A stretch of DNA of 64,000 nt from Hermatobates lingyangjiaoensis (taxonomy: Eukaryota; Arthropoda; Insecta; Hemiptera; Hermatobatidae): the NCBI GenBank assembly GCA_026182355.1, contig JAPFBL010000235.1, positions 922,001 through 986,000 on the forward strand, read 5' to 3'. This document shows positions 1 through 11,956 of the stretch, in pieces. The position numbers and the translations under genes are program-made. Position 1 is the first letter of the stretch. Every line of letters begins with the position of its first letter. The notes beneath the pieces were generated by a model. It worked only from the letters and a program-made list of their open reading frames with translations. It had not been told where the DNA came from and ran no database searches.

Positions 1-11
1 AAATAGATTCT

Positions 12-295
12 TAATTACTTGCTCTGTTGGGGTGGTTATTCGGTGGTAAGACCAAGTAAGCTCTGAGGGTGTCAGGAAGACACCTTTATAAGGAGACACC
101 TTTTTGTATAATTAGAAATATGTATTTCCTCATGCAAAAACAATCATGTTTCCAATGTACAGTTAGGCCAATATACCTGCCAAGACCTCCTGCATTCCTC
201 TGAACTCTCTCCCACCCCTAAAAACACTCCCTGACACCCTCAGTCCTTGCTTAGTCTCACCCACTGAATAACCGCCCCAGCAGAGCAAGTAATTA
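12..295. repeat. Foldback element with ~65-bp imperfect inverted arms
   Basis: Bases 12-75 and 231-295 are imperfect reverse complements. Both arms carry the words TAATTACTTGCTCTG and CTGAGGGTGTCAG. The loop contains a short direct repeat of GACACCTTT. No ORF is present and I see no hammerhead core here. This could be a non-autonomous foldback transposon; the family is not recognised. Confidence 0.7.
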
Positions 296-388
296 TCACT
301 CAATAGTGTCAGATATTGTATTCATTTTAATTAATTCGTTCCTCTGTTTCTAAAGCTCATATATGCATATATATTTTTGATGTAACCT

Positions 389-422
389 TAACAAGTACAT
401 CAAGTGTTCGAAACGCGTTGTT
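389..422 (+). ncRNA. Decayed PLE hammerhead remnant (ACGCGT family)
   Basis: The 3' half is clear: GTGTTC, then GAA, then palindromic ACGCGT, then TTG. The 5' CTGANGA core is lost. The downstream sequence ending in GTGTGGAGACTTA matches the leader that follows other copies (6131, 25804, 32905, 38749). It is a dead relic of the same PLE family. Confidence 0.55.
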
Positions 423-642
423 TAGTTCCTTATAATAAACTTTTTTTGTGTGGAGACTTAATACTTTCTCCAATATTGATAAATTAAAATAACCAATATG
501 ATAATTGTTATAGATATTATAATTGTACTAACCTCAGAGATAAATTATAAATTTTTACATAAAAATCCTGAGTTCTGGGAAAATACTAAGAAAAAAAAGG
601 TGTTACTTCAAAAAGGTACTACCAGTTTTGGTACCAGTTTTC

Positions 643-720
643 TACCTCAATATTCATATTACCATATGCGTATACTTCAATATGCATATTACCATATGCG
701 TCTACTTCAATATAGATATT
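643..720 (+). repeat. 30-bp tandem repeat, about 2.6 copies
   Basis: Units begin near 643, 673 and 703 and share TTCAATAT followed by ATTACCATATGCG. An open frame crosses the array, but it has no recognisable protein and is probably chance. The rest of 423-1137 is A+T-rich DNA with an (ATT)n tract at 969-994. Confidence 0.7.
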
Positions 721-1137
721 AACTTAACCCTAAACTACATATCTGTGTGGAACTATACATATATACTTGGTAATTAGTATATATGACAATTATCAGTATT
801 ATGAGATTTAAATTTTGGATATTCTTTATTTACCACATTCTTATTTTCTTAGTACTATCTGGTGTAGAATTTAAACCGTTATAAATGCTAAAGCTCTTTG
901 ATTTATTTATATTTTTTTGCTATATTTTTTTCTTTGTAAATTGATCAGAGCTTTCTTTGAACTTCTCATTATTATTATTATTATTATTATTATTCCTTCA
1001 GAATTTCAACCGTTATACAATTTCAAAGCTCTCTGAGTTTATTACTTGTTATTTGACCATCAAGTTGCACCTTTAAATGTAATTTGTGTAATTTTGATCA
1101 CCACTATATCTTGTTTTTCGGGTATGAACACTAAAGA

Positions 1138-1354
1138 GTAAATCATAAAGAAAATTACATCAATCTGGCTACAGGTTTCTATACCCAAGGAATTAAAAAG
1201 AGTTGGTTAGATGCTAAAATCGATATTTTGAAGAGAGAAAAAGAGGTGTGCCTATTCATTAACTTCAGTCTCATCTGGATTACGTTTGCTGGAAAATATT
1301 GAGAAACAAGAAGACAACTTTATTGCGTTTTTAAAGGATATTCAAGCTGTTTAA
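1138..1354 (+). pseudogene. Merlin/ISXO2-like DDE transposase, C-terminal relic
   Basis: Frame 1 from 1138 reads VNHKENYINLATGFYTQGIK followed by KSWLDAKIDILKR. This matches the typical end of ISXO2-like (Merlin superfamily) transposases: VNHS..FVDP.TG.HTQ.IE..W..LK. The match continues in a second frame near 1266 (SHLDYVCWKILRNKK) and in a third frame near 1330 (FLKDIQAV, then stop). So there are at least two frameshifts and the gene is dead. I found no terminal inverted repeats around it. The family call rests on motif spacing remembered from the family, not on a search. Confidence 0.55.
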
Positions 1355-1640
1355 AGAAAAAAATATTTTTTTTTATAATTAATTATTGAAATAATTTTTT
1401 TTATACTCTTATCATATAACATATAATATTATTTGAAATATAACATATTATATATTTTATTAAAAATTGAATTTAAAATATAATCGTAATGAATTTCCAT
1501 ATTCATGTATTAGAAAATATTACATAAACATCAGACCAGAAAGGGTTATGTTAATACCAAGCAGTTTATAGAACGCAGGGAAAGGGTCGGGTAGAATGCA
1601 CTGATGGGTGGTACACATATTGAACTAGCACCAATAAAAC

Positions 1641-1819
1641 TATATTTTAAAGATGTATTTACATCTGAGAGCTGAGAAAACGTACGCACATTTTGATAAT
1701 TTGGCCTTTCTTATGATGACTCAAAGTTTGTAAGATGAGGCAATTTTTTTCCAGAAAGACATTTCTTATGATGGAAATTTCATAAGAAGTGACTTTCATA
1801 TAAAGAGGTACCACTGTAG
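1641..1819 (-). mobile_element. End of a Tc1/pogo-type non-autonomous transposon
   Basis: Read on the minus strand, the element starts at 1819 with CAGTGGTACCTCTTT. The same interior sequence (CATCTGAGAGCTGAG … TTTGATAATTTGG … GTAAGATGAGGCA) recurs at 37473-37648, which ends in a related terminus. Only this end is seen here; the other terminus was not found. Confidence 0.55.
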
Positions 1820-3058
1820 TTGCTGTTCTATACCTATAGTTAAGGATATATTTCCTATCCTATAGGAAAAGAGAATGTGACAGGTAATGAACAAAGTCGT
1901 ACAGGATCTCTAAAGAATCAGGTGTCAATATTCAGGAGAAGAGAGAAAGAGATTTTGGTTAGGTGATTCTTGCAAGATTGGCTAAATTGCTCTGGAAATG
2001 TTATTGTACTGGAGGCTGCATTCGGCTATGCTATTTGCAAAGAGAGTGGCTTTTTTTTTTGGAAAAATATTAGAGTTTGCATTCAGCTGAACAATTTTTG
2101 AAGAAAGTGGCTGTTCCTTTCGAGCGGAATTCGTTCATTGGTTAGAGCTCGAGGAATTATGAGGAATCGACAACCAACTGATTGTGAAGGAGTCCCTCAC
2201 TCGTTCAAATGAATATGAAATCTGTATTTGCCCTTAAGTATGACTTTGTTTTGAAAAACTTAAATTTAAGTAAGTGAGTTTTCTTTTATTTTTTTTTTGT
2301 GTTCGGTTATTTTCCTTAGAACATTTGTTTGAATTACTCAAAATTGCAGTGTAGAAGTCAACTATAAATCTGTAAATGTGTTTGTAATCCTTATCAGGTT
2401 GATCACTATTTGTTTTTTTTTCTTAAAAAACCATTTGGATATCAGTTTTAAACAGTTTTGAAAGGGTAAATTAAATTTAAGAAGGAATAAAAGAAAAATT
2501 AAAGAACTTTGGTAGGTAACATGAATGCATTGGTACATGCGTGCTGCAGTACACCAAATATTGTTTCAATGTAAGACTTGCTCAAAACAACTGGAATACT
2601 AATTTTGAATAAACATATATATAGGAGAGTCACGTTTTGTTTTTCCTCTTTTCTCATGAGGACAGCGTTGGGTAATGGTGATCGAGCGCCAGCAGTGTTT
2701 TCTTCTTTCCACGGTTACATGAATATATGAATTCCAAAGTAATTCATATATTGGAGTGACTGTAGCCTCTTTTTTAAGAAGGCTTACTACGCATTTAAGC
2801 TGTAGGAGCACCGAGGGGTCACAAAAAAGAATTATATAAAACAAAACTATCAAGACATATGCTGGTATAAATCCCATAAGGAAAGAGGCAGATAAACACT
2901 GTCTGCAAGAAAGCCAGATACATTGTCCAAGTACAATTTATTTACTTTTACTTGATTTTAGTTTATTTTGTTGTGTAACGTTAGAAGCCGGTAACTTTGT
3001 ATTTATACAAGTTCAAATATTTAATAAAATGAAAGAAATTGAAGTTTTTATAGTTAGC
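1820..3058. other. A+T-rich DNA, nothing recognised
   Basis: I see no gene, inverted repeat or known mobile element. The longest open frame (2599-2877, minus) has no recognisable motif. Confidence 0.6.
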
Positions 3059-3091
3059 CTGAAAATGATTCGTGATGAATCGAAACATGTC
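3059..3091 (+). ncRNA. Solitary hammerhead-like motif with ACATGT stem III
   Basis: The order is CTGAAAA, T, stem II (GATTC, loop GTGAT, GAATC, perfectly paired), GAA, palindromic ACATGT, then C at the H17 position. One core base differs: conserved G8 is A, which should strongly reduce self-cleavage. It stands alone, with no inverted partner nearby. It matches the PLE-type reduced-stem-III hammerhead layout seen elsewhere in the window, with a stem III word found nowhere else. Confidence 0.65.
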
Positions 3092-5983
3092 ACAACCAAC
3101 ATAATAACTAGCATTGGATGCCGGGTAAATTTATTCAATTAGAATATACAATAAAATCATATTTAGAGAATTTGAAGAAATAAAAATTAAATTTATTAGT
3201 AAAAAAATCAGAAAAATGGCAAAATTCTTTAAACCAAATTAATTGACCTTTTCAGAGTTTCACTGATACAGTATCAGTGTAACTCTAACGAAGGCCACTT
3301 GTTTAGGTTGAAAGTTCTTAGCCATTTTTGTGATTTTCCTACTCTAGTTTAGACGTTAAAAATAGACGTTTTGCTACCAAATCTTGCTATATATAAATGA
3401 TTATCTTAAAAAAAAATTCGTACACATGTTCCATTAATTATTTATCTCTGATAATAGATAATTAGTTTTTATTTATAAAATATTTAAACAAAGTGAATGA
3501 CTATTTAACTATGAAGTTTTAATAATTAGGAAGCATTCTAAAATATTTTCTTATTTGGAATAATTATTACTTGAAGTCATTATTCTAATTAATAGGTCAT
3601 AATCAAAATAATAGGCAAAAATTTATTAATTATTTGAAGAATTCAATGAGTTAATGAAAGACCTGCGCACTTTTCAACAACTTATTTATGTTTAACGGGT
3701 CCTGATGTCAAACTTCTTCTTGGAGTTATTTCTGAAGCAACGCTGGTATATTTTTTGCACAAAAATTAAAATAATGAGATACAAAAAACTGAGACACCAA
3801 AAAAAAAAAATTAAAAATGATTTATAAAAATCTTACCGTCAGTATTCTGAGAATAAGAGTTGTGTTCTGGAAGTCATACTCAAGACTGAAGTGAATTTGG
3901 CCGACGTTTTCAGAGGGTTCCGAGTTGTCAATGTACATATCCACAAGAGATATGGACCTGCTTTGCAGGAAAGCCATCTGCAACAGTAAACAGTTTTAAA
4001 GCTAATATTTGCACCTATGCGTGGAAATGTGCAAACACATTATAAAAGAGGGTGTTTTACATCGGCTTCGGCTAACGCCAATCAATTTCGAATTACAAAA
4101 AAAAAATATTATTTTTGTACGTAGAACATACAAGATATTCTATGTACATAAAAACCAAAACAATACGTTTTCAGTTACTTCTTTTAATTATTTTAATACT
4201 TAACATTTTTCTTCCATTCATACTATATGTGAAATATGCCACACACAAATATCTTCCTACATATTTCATCACATTTTATATTTGTAGATAATTTATAACT
4301 AGTATATTTTTTTTAAACATTTGTAATTTAATTAGGAGATATACCCACTTTTGACGTATTTTATAAACATTCAGAGACGATACATGGTATTACAAAATAA
4401 AATTAGCAATTATAAAATAGTAGAAAATATCACTATTAGTACAATCTATAAATGTACTTTGATCTGGAGTTTCTTTTACTTTTTGCAACTTTGGATACTG
4501 AGCTCAAATTTGATTTTATTCTAGTCATAATTCTTAATTAGTACGCGGGTAGGTAGGACTCACTTTATTAAAACGATCAAATTATGATAAATGCAAAACG
4601 AAATTAAAATCAACTAACAATGCTTACTTGCTATGGTAAAAACACCTGTATATTTTTGGTGATATACTTGTATACCTGTTTAGCTAGCCAAACAGAGCTT
4701 TAATGTCCAGACCTTCGCTTCTATGTTGAATTTCTAATCCATACAAATATTAGCTAATAAATTGGACATACGCAAATCTACTGTTAAAGTTTCTGCTTGC
4801 TATGACTTACAACCGCTGAGTTCGCTTGTAATAAATTTTTTGGACAAATCAAACAGAAATTTTTGTCAGGGTGGATTTGGTTTCTCTAATGTATAAAAAA
4901 TTATAGTAAAGATAATTATTAGTAAAGATAACTTGACGTGAATACACGTCAAGTGTATAATAATTGTAGAATACACGTTAAAGGCGATATAGTTAGTTAT
5001 TAGTAAAGTTAACTTTAACTAAGTCAGTTTTAAGCGATGTACAGACAAAATCTTTCTATTATTTATATAGATTCTATATACTCATCATAACGAAGAAATA
5101 GAACTATGTTTAACACATTGTTGTTTAGGTATCATTTTAGATGACAGAGTATTTTAGGTCAACTTTTGAACATTTCTAAATAATCTATTAGTTTGTATCT
5201 TATAGTGTTTTACCTCTCAAGTGGCCGTATAGTAAATTTATTTTACAAAACTTCTATCTGTGAATATGAAATATTTACTATTTAAATTACGAAATAATAT
5301 AGTGAATATGGCTTACTTTTTTGTTAAACTGCAAATTTATGATATGATTATAGCGGAAGAATAACTAAATAGCTTTAACAAATAGATGATGTTCATCACA
5401 AAAGTTTTGGTAATAGTATACCAAATAATAAACTGCAAATATGAACATTCCAAATAATATCTCAGGAGTACAGATTAGTTTAGGTTACCTATATTAAAGA
5501 TAAGTGCTTTTCAAGTTATTAGAATATTGCTATTAGATATTGTCATTTTTATTATTATTATTAGTAAATTACCTATAATTGTAATAGGTTTCCTACAAAC
5601 CTATAGTAGCTGTAAAGTTTCAAATATTGTGCACGGGGGAGAGATCCTGGTGGAAGAGACTCTACAGTACGGCTACCACCGTAATATAAAATGTGGGCTG
5701 TAGCCCTCAATAAAAGAATTTTTCATTTATTCACTCTTTTGCTGTCACTTTCTGATGTAATCTGGAAAGCTTTTTCCTGAGGTTCTTCGCACAATCTTAA
5801 TCATGGTCACTTTGATGTCATTCACAGCTTTAAAGTTGGTTTCTTTAGTACAGTTTTGATTTTTTTTTTAAAAAAAAAGGAAAATAATACGGAGCCGGGA
5901 TGGTGATGAGTAAGGGACTTCAGGACAGTCACAAAGCTTTGTGCAGGAGTTCTATACCAGTGAAGCAACCACAAGTTGTTCAG
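3092..5983. other. A+T-rich DNA without recognised genes
   Basis: This long stretch has no recognisable coding region. The only local structure noted is a 9-bp inverted repeat with a 4-base loop at 4932-4953 (arm CTTGACGTG). Short open frames (for example 4009-4203) show no known motif. Confidence 0.6.
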
Positions 5984-6131
5984 CAATTCATTTCAAACAC
6001 TTAGTGTTCTTCTTCAGGTTTAAATCTACACTGTAGTGTAGATGTAAAGCTGAAGAAGAACATCTGGATTGTAGTGCACTGTAGGTCATATGTAAATCTG
6101 AAGAAGTACACTAAGTGTTCGAAACGAGTTG
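5984..6131. mobile_element. PLE fragment pair with outward-facing hammerhead motifs
   Basis: A minus-strand hammerhead remnant (5984-6017) and a plus-strand copy (6098-6131) face outward. A partial extra CTGAAGAAGAACA copy lies between them at 6050. The right copy keeps CTGAAGA, stem II GTACAC/GTGTTC with one mismatch, GAA, and ACGAGT (one change from palindromic ACGCGT). The left copy has lost the stem III palindrome. Leader sequence ending in TAATTTTTGAAATT follows on the right. Confidence 0.7.
6098..6131 (+). ncRNA. PLE hammerhead, nearly intact (ACGCGT family)
   Basis: The core is CTGAAGA, extra A, stem II around loop TAA, GAA, ACGAGT, T. The bases before the core (AAAT) can pair with GTTT after the cleavage position as stem I. 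One stem II mismatch and one stem III change suggest weak or no activity. Confidence 0.65.
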
Positions 6132-6261
6132 TTTGCTTTAATATTAAACACTTTTTTTGTGAGACGTAATTTTTGAAATTTCCATCATTATACTATTTTT
6201 AAATTTCAGGACTATATGTTCTATATTAATATACCAGTCATGCGCCCCAAAGGTTTGGTTA

Positions 6262-6305
6262 TTTCATAAGTCCACCTTGTAGTAAAAAAAGTTTGAGAAA
6301 CACTG
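6262..6305 (-). mobile_element. Possible hAT transposon terminus
   Basis: On the minus strand the sequence starts CAGTGTTTCTCAAACTTTTT. This resembles the CAGTG(G)TTCTCAA-type ends of Charlie-like hAT elements. No partner terminus or 8-bp target duplication was identified, so the call is tentative. Confidence 0.35.
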
Positions 6306-6609
6306 AATTTATAGGGTAGAGAAAATATTCTTCTGACTCTATAAAGTTGGGCGTTTCGTCTGTTAGACGTTGGCTTATCTAGATAGCTAAATAGATAAAA
6401 TCCATCCGTTGGGTGGTAACGCAACTTGCAAAATGGAAACGACGCATAGGAAACTTGATGAACTTACATAAGTGGGGTTAAGACTGCTTACAATGGCAGT
6501 ATATAAAACTACAAAGAAGAGTATGTAAGTTAGGTTATGCTAGACTGCAGTGACAGTCCCACAAGGGATCACAAATAGGTCGTGGTATGGTATGTGATAC
6601 CATACAATG

Positions 6610-6843
6610 AAGATTGATTCTGCATTGGGAGACCTAAATTTTGCCTTACTCAAGTGTATTTAGAGTAGGGATCGTTATCGTGCACCTTACATCGTATAGG
6701 TTTGAGACCGACGGCTTAACGTCCTCTACTAGGGACCACTTGCTCAGATTTATTCACTTCCTGTCTGAACAAATCGTGGGCCAGAGTGGGTTTTCAAGCC
6801 TGGATCTACCAGTCCAGAAGCGTACACGTTGCCAATAGGGTAA
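6610..6843 (-). mobile_element. tRNA-derived SINE, copy 1
   Basis: This is a diverged copy of a SINE found seven times in the window. It shares the words ACTCAAGTGTATTTAGAGTA, a GACCGACGGCTTAACGTCCT block and a TTTATTCAC..CCTG block with the copies at 40743 and 59821. The tRNA-like head (right end here) is degraded. A 65-residue frame across it is a by-product of the SINE. Confidence 0.75.
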
Positions 6844-8476
6844 CCTGACCTCCAAATGTGAACATAGCAAGATTGTTATTTATTTTTAAAAATTATGTTT
6901 TTAAATTGGATGGCCAATGTGCGGCATTTCGATCGAGGTAAAATATTGCAAACAGAAAAGAAATGTTTGTAAACAAATCAAATTTCCTTCGAAAATACCT
7001 GTTTATCATACGATATTAATCCTTGGGTGCTAGTTTTGCGTTTTAAGATAAGTATAGCATTTTCACAGCAAGAGATTAGTTATTGAATTATCATGATTAT
7101 TTACTGGATGCATAGGTGCTTGTAGTGTAATTGAGTTCCAGTTTTAGCAGTAGTAAGCCTTTGAAGGGAGGATCTCGGTAAAGTAGTTGAGAACATTTTA
7201 TTATAGAATTTTATTTTTGTAAATTGATATAGAATATTTGCCAAAAAATGTATTCTTTTAATGTATGTAATTTGTAATTTTGTATATATATTTGTTTTAA
7301 TATGTAATTTGAATGTCCAACCATAATACAATATCATAATATTAAAAATGTCGTAATTTTTTTACTAACTGGTAGTAAAAATATTTTTTGTTAGACTTGT
7401 GAAAAATCATCATGAAAACAGATACAATATAAACTGCTCAAATATGCTAAAATATGTTCACATTAATTAACTTCCTAGCAAAATTATAAAATTTTTGAGC
7501 CTTAACTTACGACAATGAAACAAGCAAAAGCAGCTTAGATCTAAAACGCTGATAAGAGAAAGGCTAATCGATGAAGCAATTAGTTCATTCATCATCGAAT
7601 TCCAGACAAACTAAATAGAACCCACAAAATTGCTGGGAAGGCAATCCGATGATATGAAGTAGTTCCTGAGGCAACCGCTCACTACTTCAAAGTCAAGCCC
7701 TCAATAATATCTCAACATTTCTCAAACTCCTCTCACTTCAGCTTTCCCCTTCAAACACCTCTAGTAACAAAGAAACTTGTATTTATTGTTTAGCAAGATT
7801 CTAGTTGAAAATAATAAACAAGTAAAAGCACGATTGACAATAATTAAAAAAAAAAATTATAAAAATAAAGAAACAGGGGTCATTTTACCCAAACGAACAG
7901 TTGGTTCAAAGAGGGAGTCAAACACTACGTTTAACTCAGCCTCGTACTAGATATTTTTAATAATCAAATTAATAAACACAAAGTACGCAGAGTTGTAAGA
8001 TGAAAATTTGTGGAAATACAACTAAAACATGCCATAAGTTTTATTCAATTATTGGTTTTGATTATAAATTATGAAAGTTATGAAATGTAAATATCAATCA
8101 TTTTGAAAAACAAATTCATAAATGAACTAACCATTTAGACTCCGGTACATTCACTCCCAGCTGTCACCTTGAGTCTCAAGTTTTGTTCAAGTGACGTTTG
8201 ATAGTGCCTTATAGGTTAAAGTGTTTTTACTTTTGATTATTATTTTTATTTATGTGATTTAATGTTTTGAAAGCTCACCTCCGTGTGGTCACGATTTACT
8301 ACATACTATAAAATCATATCCATCTCTTGTCTAATGAACAAATCCTTGTTTCAACTCAACAATCTATTGCTCTACCAGTCGTTTAATTTTGGCTATCTTA
8401 TAGATGAAATTTAAATAGTAATCATATTATCTCTTTTATAGGGTGTCCTGTATAGCTTGCCAACAGATTTTCCTGT
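6844..8476. other. A+T-rich DNA, nothing recognised
   Basis: No gene, terminal repeat or tandem array was recognised in this stretch. Confidence 0.55.
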
Positions 8477-9027
8477 AGCGTATTTTTCCAAAAATAAGAC
8501 ATTCTCCGAAAATAAGTCCTAGCGTGATTTTCAGGAAGTTTTTAACTATAATCCCCCCCCGAAAATAGGCCCTAGTTAAGGTAATGTAAAAGATATAATT
8601 CGTTAAAAAATTCGTGTTAAATGTAGTAGGTATCTCTAACTGTCGTAATATTTCAGGGATTCTTTGGAAAAAAAATTCCAAGAAATTCCTTGTTTACCTC
8701 TATAGTCCGTTTCAAGGAGACTACGTAGACAAGAAGTATTAATTTAACCACAGCTATATTGCAAGACATGAGAGATTCAGACTAATGATTCCACAGGAAA
8801 TAGATTGGGAGGAATCGTACAATTGGGAATTGGGACGATGTTCCGGAAGATGACATGACTTATCGAATATATTTAAATTTATGTATAAAAATAAATATTA
8901 AACAAAAATATGTAAATCTACTTAATATACTTGAAGCCTCCCCCCCCCCCCCCCCAAGAATAAGCCCTAAAATGGAGTTTGACTTAAAATAAAGTAAGAC
9001 AGTGTTTTATTTTCGGAAAAAGAAGGT
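8477..9027. mobile_element. MITE-like element with long related termini
   Basis: The left end reads TTTTCCAAAAATAAGACA, then GAAAATAAGTCCTA. The reverse complement of the right end reads TTTTTCCGAAAATAAAACA, then TTTTAGGGCTTATTCTTGGG. Both ends have a run of C/G just inside (8560s and 8940-8955). There is no transposase frame, so it is non-autonomous. The superfamily is not identified. Confidence 0.6.
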
Positions 9028-10080
9028 AGCTCATTCCAGTTTACGTCTACTAATTGCGTTTCTAGGGAAGTCCTCTGTTGCATACTTTTCGGATTTATCT
9101 GGGAAGTTTTGGTTCACCTCTACCTTCCGCTAGGGATTATTGTTTCCCAAAAAGCGGCAAAAGAGCTTTCACGTAAAAAGGCATTCGTATAATCTGTTAT
9201 TGTATACTGTATGACTGAAAGGCTTAGAAACGCGTGAGAAAACAAAAAGAAGTACTAATTGTTATGAACGAACATCTCTTTTCAGTTTCGCAAAATTAAT
9301 AGTTTACGAATGAAATCAATTCAAAATACTAACAAAGAAATTTGAAAAGACATTATTAAAAATAAATTACATTAATATCATGGATAGATTTTAAAACAAA
9401 AATCCTGAAAAAAGGGACTGCTACGCGTTTATGCTAACATACGTACAAAATATATTTATTCAGAATAAAATATTCATTAATTAAACAAGCTGAAGAGAAA
9501 TTAATTAGATTAAAATGTGGATAGAGGAGAATTGCGTTCAGAACGACCTAAATGGCATACTACTTACAGGATCTGAATCACTCGGCAATGTGAAGCCTGT
9601 TAATTCAGTCCAATTAATTAAATTCCAAACATTGGGGGAAATATTTCCAACAAACAAGACACCAAATGATTCCAGTAAATAAACTATTGTCAACCTATTC
9701 ATGCATGTGTTTAACACGAAATACATTTCTATACAATTTATTTAAACATTTCTTTTCATTTGAATGTATCAACATAAATCATATCAAAGTTAAAACAGGG
9801 CACATTATATAAAAATACACATACTATAGTGAAACTGTTATAACTCAAACGGTTGTTCATGGTTTGGGGAAGACTAAATAAAAAAGTAAAGACTCAGATG
9901 ACTTCCAGGTGGCTCCACCAGGATATATCACTCATCCTCTAGTGTTCTATCTTTGTCTTTAAACTTCTTCTGATCACAAAAATACAACAAAATCTCTCTA
10001 CAGCAAATGTTTTTTATAATATATGTTCTGTTTTAACTTCCAGGTTATGATGAGTACTTCAGTTTAATTTTCGTGTTTCA
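9028..10080. other. A+T-rich DNA, nothing recognised
   Basis: No supported gene or repeat was seen. Confidence 0.5.
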
Positions 10081-10400
10081 ATATATATATATATATATAT
10101 ATATATATGCTCAATAACGAAAGAGATAATCATAAACATAGGCATACAAGACTTACTACAATATTTTGACAGGAATTATCATCCGGTAAATGAACATCTC
10201 CGAAGCAGTACCAACCGACTGATATATATATATATATATATATATAAATTAAAAATCAACTATAACTCTTGATATAATATATGAATTAAACACCACAATA
10301 GATCATTGTAATTAATATATATTTGTTTATTGTGGTGTTTAATTCATATAATATATATATATATATATATTGATAAAAGTATCGACCGTGGAATAGAAAC
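10081..10400. mobile_element. TA tracts interleaved with PLE-derived fragments
   Basis: TA runs lie at 10081-10110, 10221-10244 and 10350-10370. Between them, 10105-10160 is the reverse complement of a segment near 49640-49710 (shared TATGCCTATG). 10272-10355 is a small inverted repeat (ATGAATTAAACACCACAA) that repeats the outer arms of the larger inverted repeat at 48935-49220. 10370-10400 carries a TTGATAAAAGTATCGACC segment, also seen next to TA tracts at 49233 and 55440. Confidence 0.65.
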
Positions 10401-11675
10401 ACGGACGAATTATATACGAACAGTATATTTCTTTGAAAAAGAAAAGACCAGCAAAACGAAGTTTGACAATCAACAGTGCTACCATAACACCCATCCGATC
10501 AGAAAAAATGTAGATTCAAAAATTCTTTTCAAATCGATGAAAACAGAACAACTTAAAATAAAATGTATATTATAGAATTGTAAAATTGTCAACAGATTTA
10601 AACAATTGTAAAAATAACAGTATTTTAAAAAACATAGTAATAAATTAACAAAACATCTCATTCATATAACAGTTAAATCACGGACAATACTTGAAAATGG
10701 TTGATTTAAGCAAACAAACTTTGACGACATATCGGTGTCTGTGTATCTGACGACAATGCGTTCTGATTAATTTCATTCACATGAAGTTAAAAGTTAAATT
10801 TGTAAATTATATGTTTTTACTGCAACTATGATTAATCTCAGGTATCATATACATTTATACATTGCTTAAAATTGACAAAGATTAATTCGAGTTTATGAAT
10901 ATCTCAAAATTCTTTAAACTAAATAATGCTAGAGAAGTACAGTTAATATAAGTTAGTTTACTGAGTGAGCCATATATGTTGCCTGTTGGTAGTTGTAAAT
11001 TTTATACAAATGTTTTTATTTCATCAAAATAATTTTAAATATTTGAATTTGTGAATGTTGAACGCTTAAAAAACCTATATAGATAAAAAAAAAATATGGG
11101 TTATTGGAAATATTTATTTGTGAATTCTTTTTCCTTTTTCCATTGGTATTTGAAATATTCCGATTTCTAAAATTCAGAGCAAGAAAATTTTATAAGTAAG
11201 TATCAGGATTGAATTAAATATATCCAATAAATGCATGTGCTGATGTATTTAGGTTTATTTATATATTTTTGACTACTAATAATTTTTTACCCTTTTCGTA
11301 ATTTTTAGGATTTTAGAATTATGCTGAATACGTTTTCAATTAATTTATTTTTTGTAAATAATTGAAAACATTATACATATGAATAATACATCATATTCTT
11401 AGAAAAAAATAAAAAAAATTGGATATGAGAGGTCAATATTCAAACACGCAAAAAGTAGCTATTTCTGCCTAAAGCATTTGAGTGTCTCCTATTGTCAATG
11501 CCCTTATCTGTGAGATCATCGTCATTTATTAAGAGTTCCTTTAGAGTCCTGTAAGAGAATCAAACATTTTTGGTCAGTAACAACCCCAAGCAACTGTTAA
11601 AAAAGTAACTACCTTACAAAAGACAAAATAAAATATTCTAATGTAGTGCAATCAGTTATTATGTATTTACTCATT
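10401..11675. other. A+T-rich DNA, nothing recognised
   Basis: Short frames here (10330-10575 +, 10479-10661 -) have no recognisable motif. Confidence 0.5.
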
Positions 11676-11731
11676 GTAGGGTAAAAATCTAATGAAATGG
11701 TCTACACATATAAAAATTTAATGATATAAAC

Positions 11732-11764
11732 AACGCGTTTCGAACACGTAGTGTTCTTCCTCAG
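11732..11764 (-). ncRNA. Intact PLE hammerhead motif (ACGCGT family)
   Basis: Read on the minus strand: CTGAGGA, extra A, stem II GAACAC/GTGTTC with loop TAC, GAA, palindromic ACGCGT, T. All core bases of the reduced-stem-III hammerhead layout are present. Such ribozymes in PLEs are known to work as dimers, two stem III palindromes pairing with each other. Confidence 0.8.
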
Positions 11765-11867
11765 GCATTAACTAAAAAATACAATGACTTATTATAAGTA
11801 AATACAATACTTATTTACTTTGTGCTATAGATAACTCTCTGGTGTCATTGTACTTTTTAGTTAATGC

Positions 11868-11900
11868 CTGAGGAAGAACACTACGTGTTCGAAACGCGTT
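11868..11900 (+). ncRNA. Intact PLE hammerhead motif (ACGCGT family)
   Basis: This is the mirror copy of the motif at 11732-11764, with identical core, stem II and palindromic ACGCGT. The pair faces outward from the centre of the inverted duplication. Confidence 0.8.
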
Positions 11901-11956
11901 CTTTATATCATTAAATTTTTATACGTGGAGACCATTTCATTAGATTTTTACCCTAC

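Larger units (their letters stand above)
11676..11956. mobile_element. Head-to-head PLE inverted duplication, GTAGGG-ended
   Basis: Arms of about 120 bp begin GTAGGGTAAAAATCTAATG and end in its reverse complement. Each arm carries an intact hammerhead motif pointing outward (11732-11764 minus, 11868-11900 plus). Each is followed by a leader with a GTGGAGACC-like block. Related copies lie at 20997-21340 and 39726-39933. The flank at 11640 (AATGTAGTGCAATCAGTTAT) also flanks those copies, so the element is longer than the palindrome. Confidence 0.85.

Noticed and set aside
4932..4953. CTTGACGTG inverted repeat as a CRE-like regulatory site
   Set aside because: No gene nearby; a 9-bp hairpin is expected by chance at this scale.
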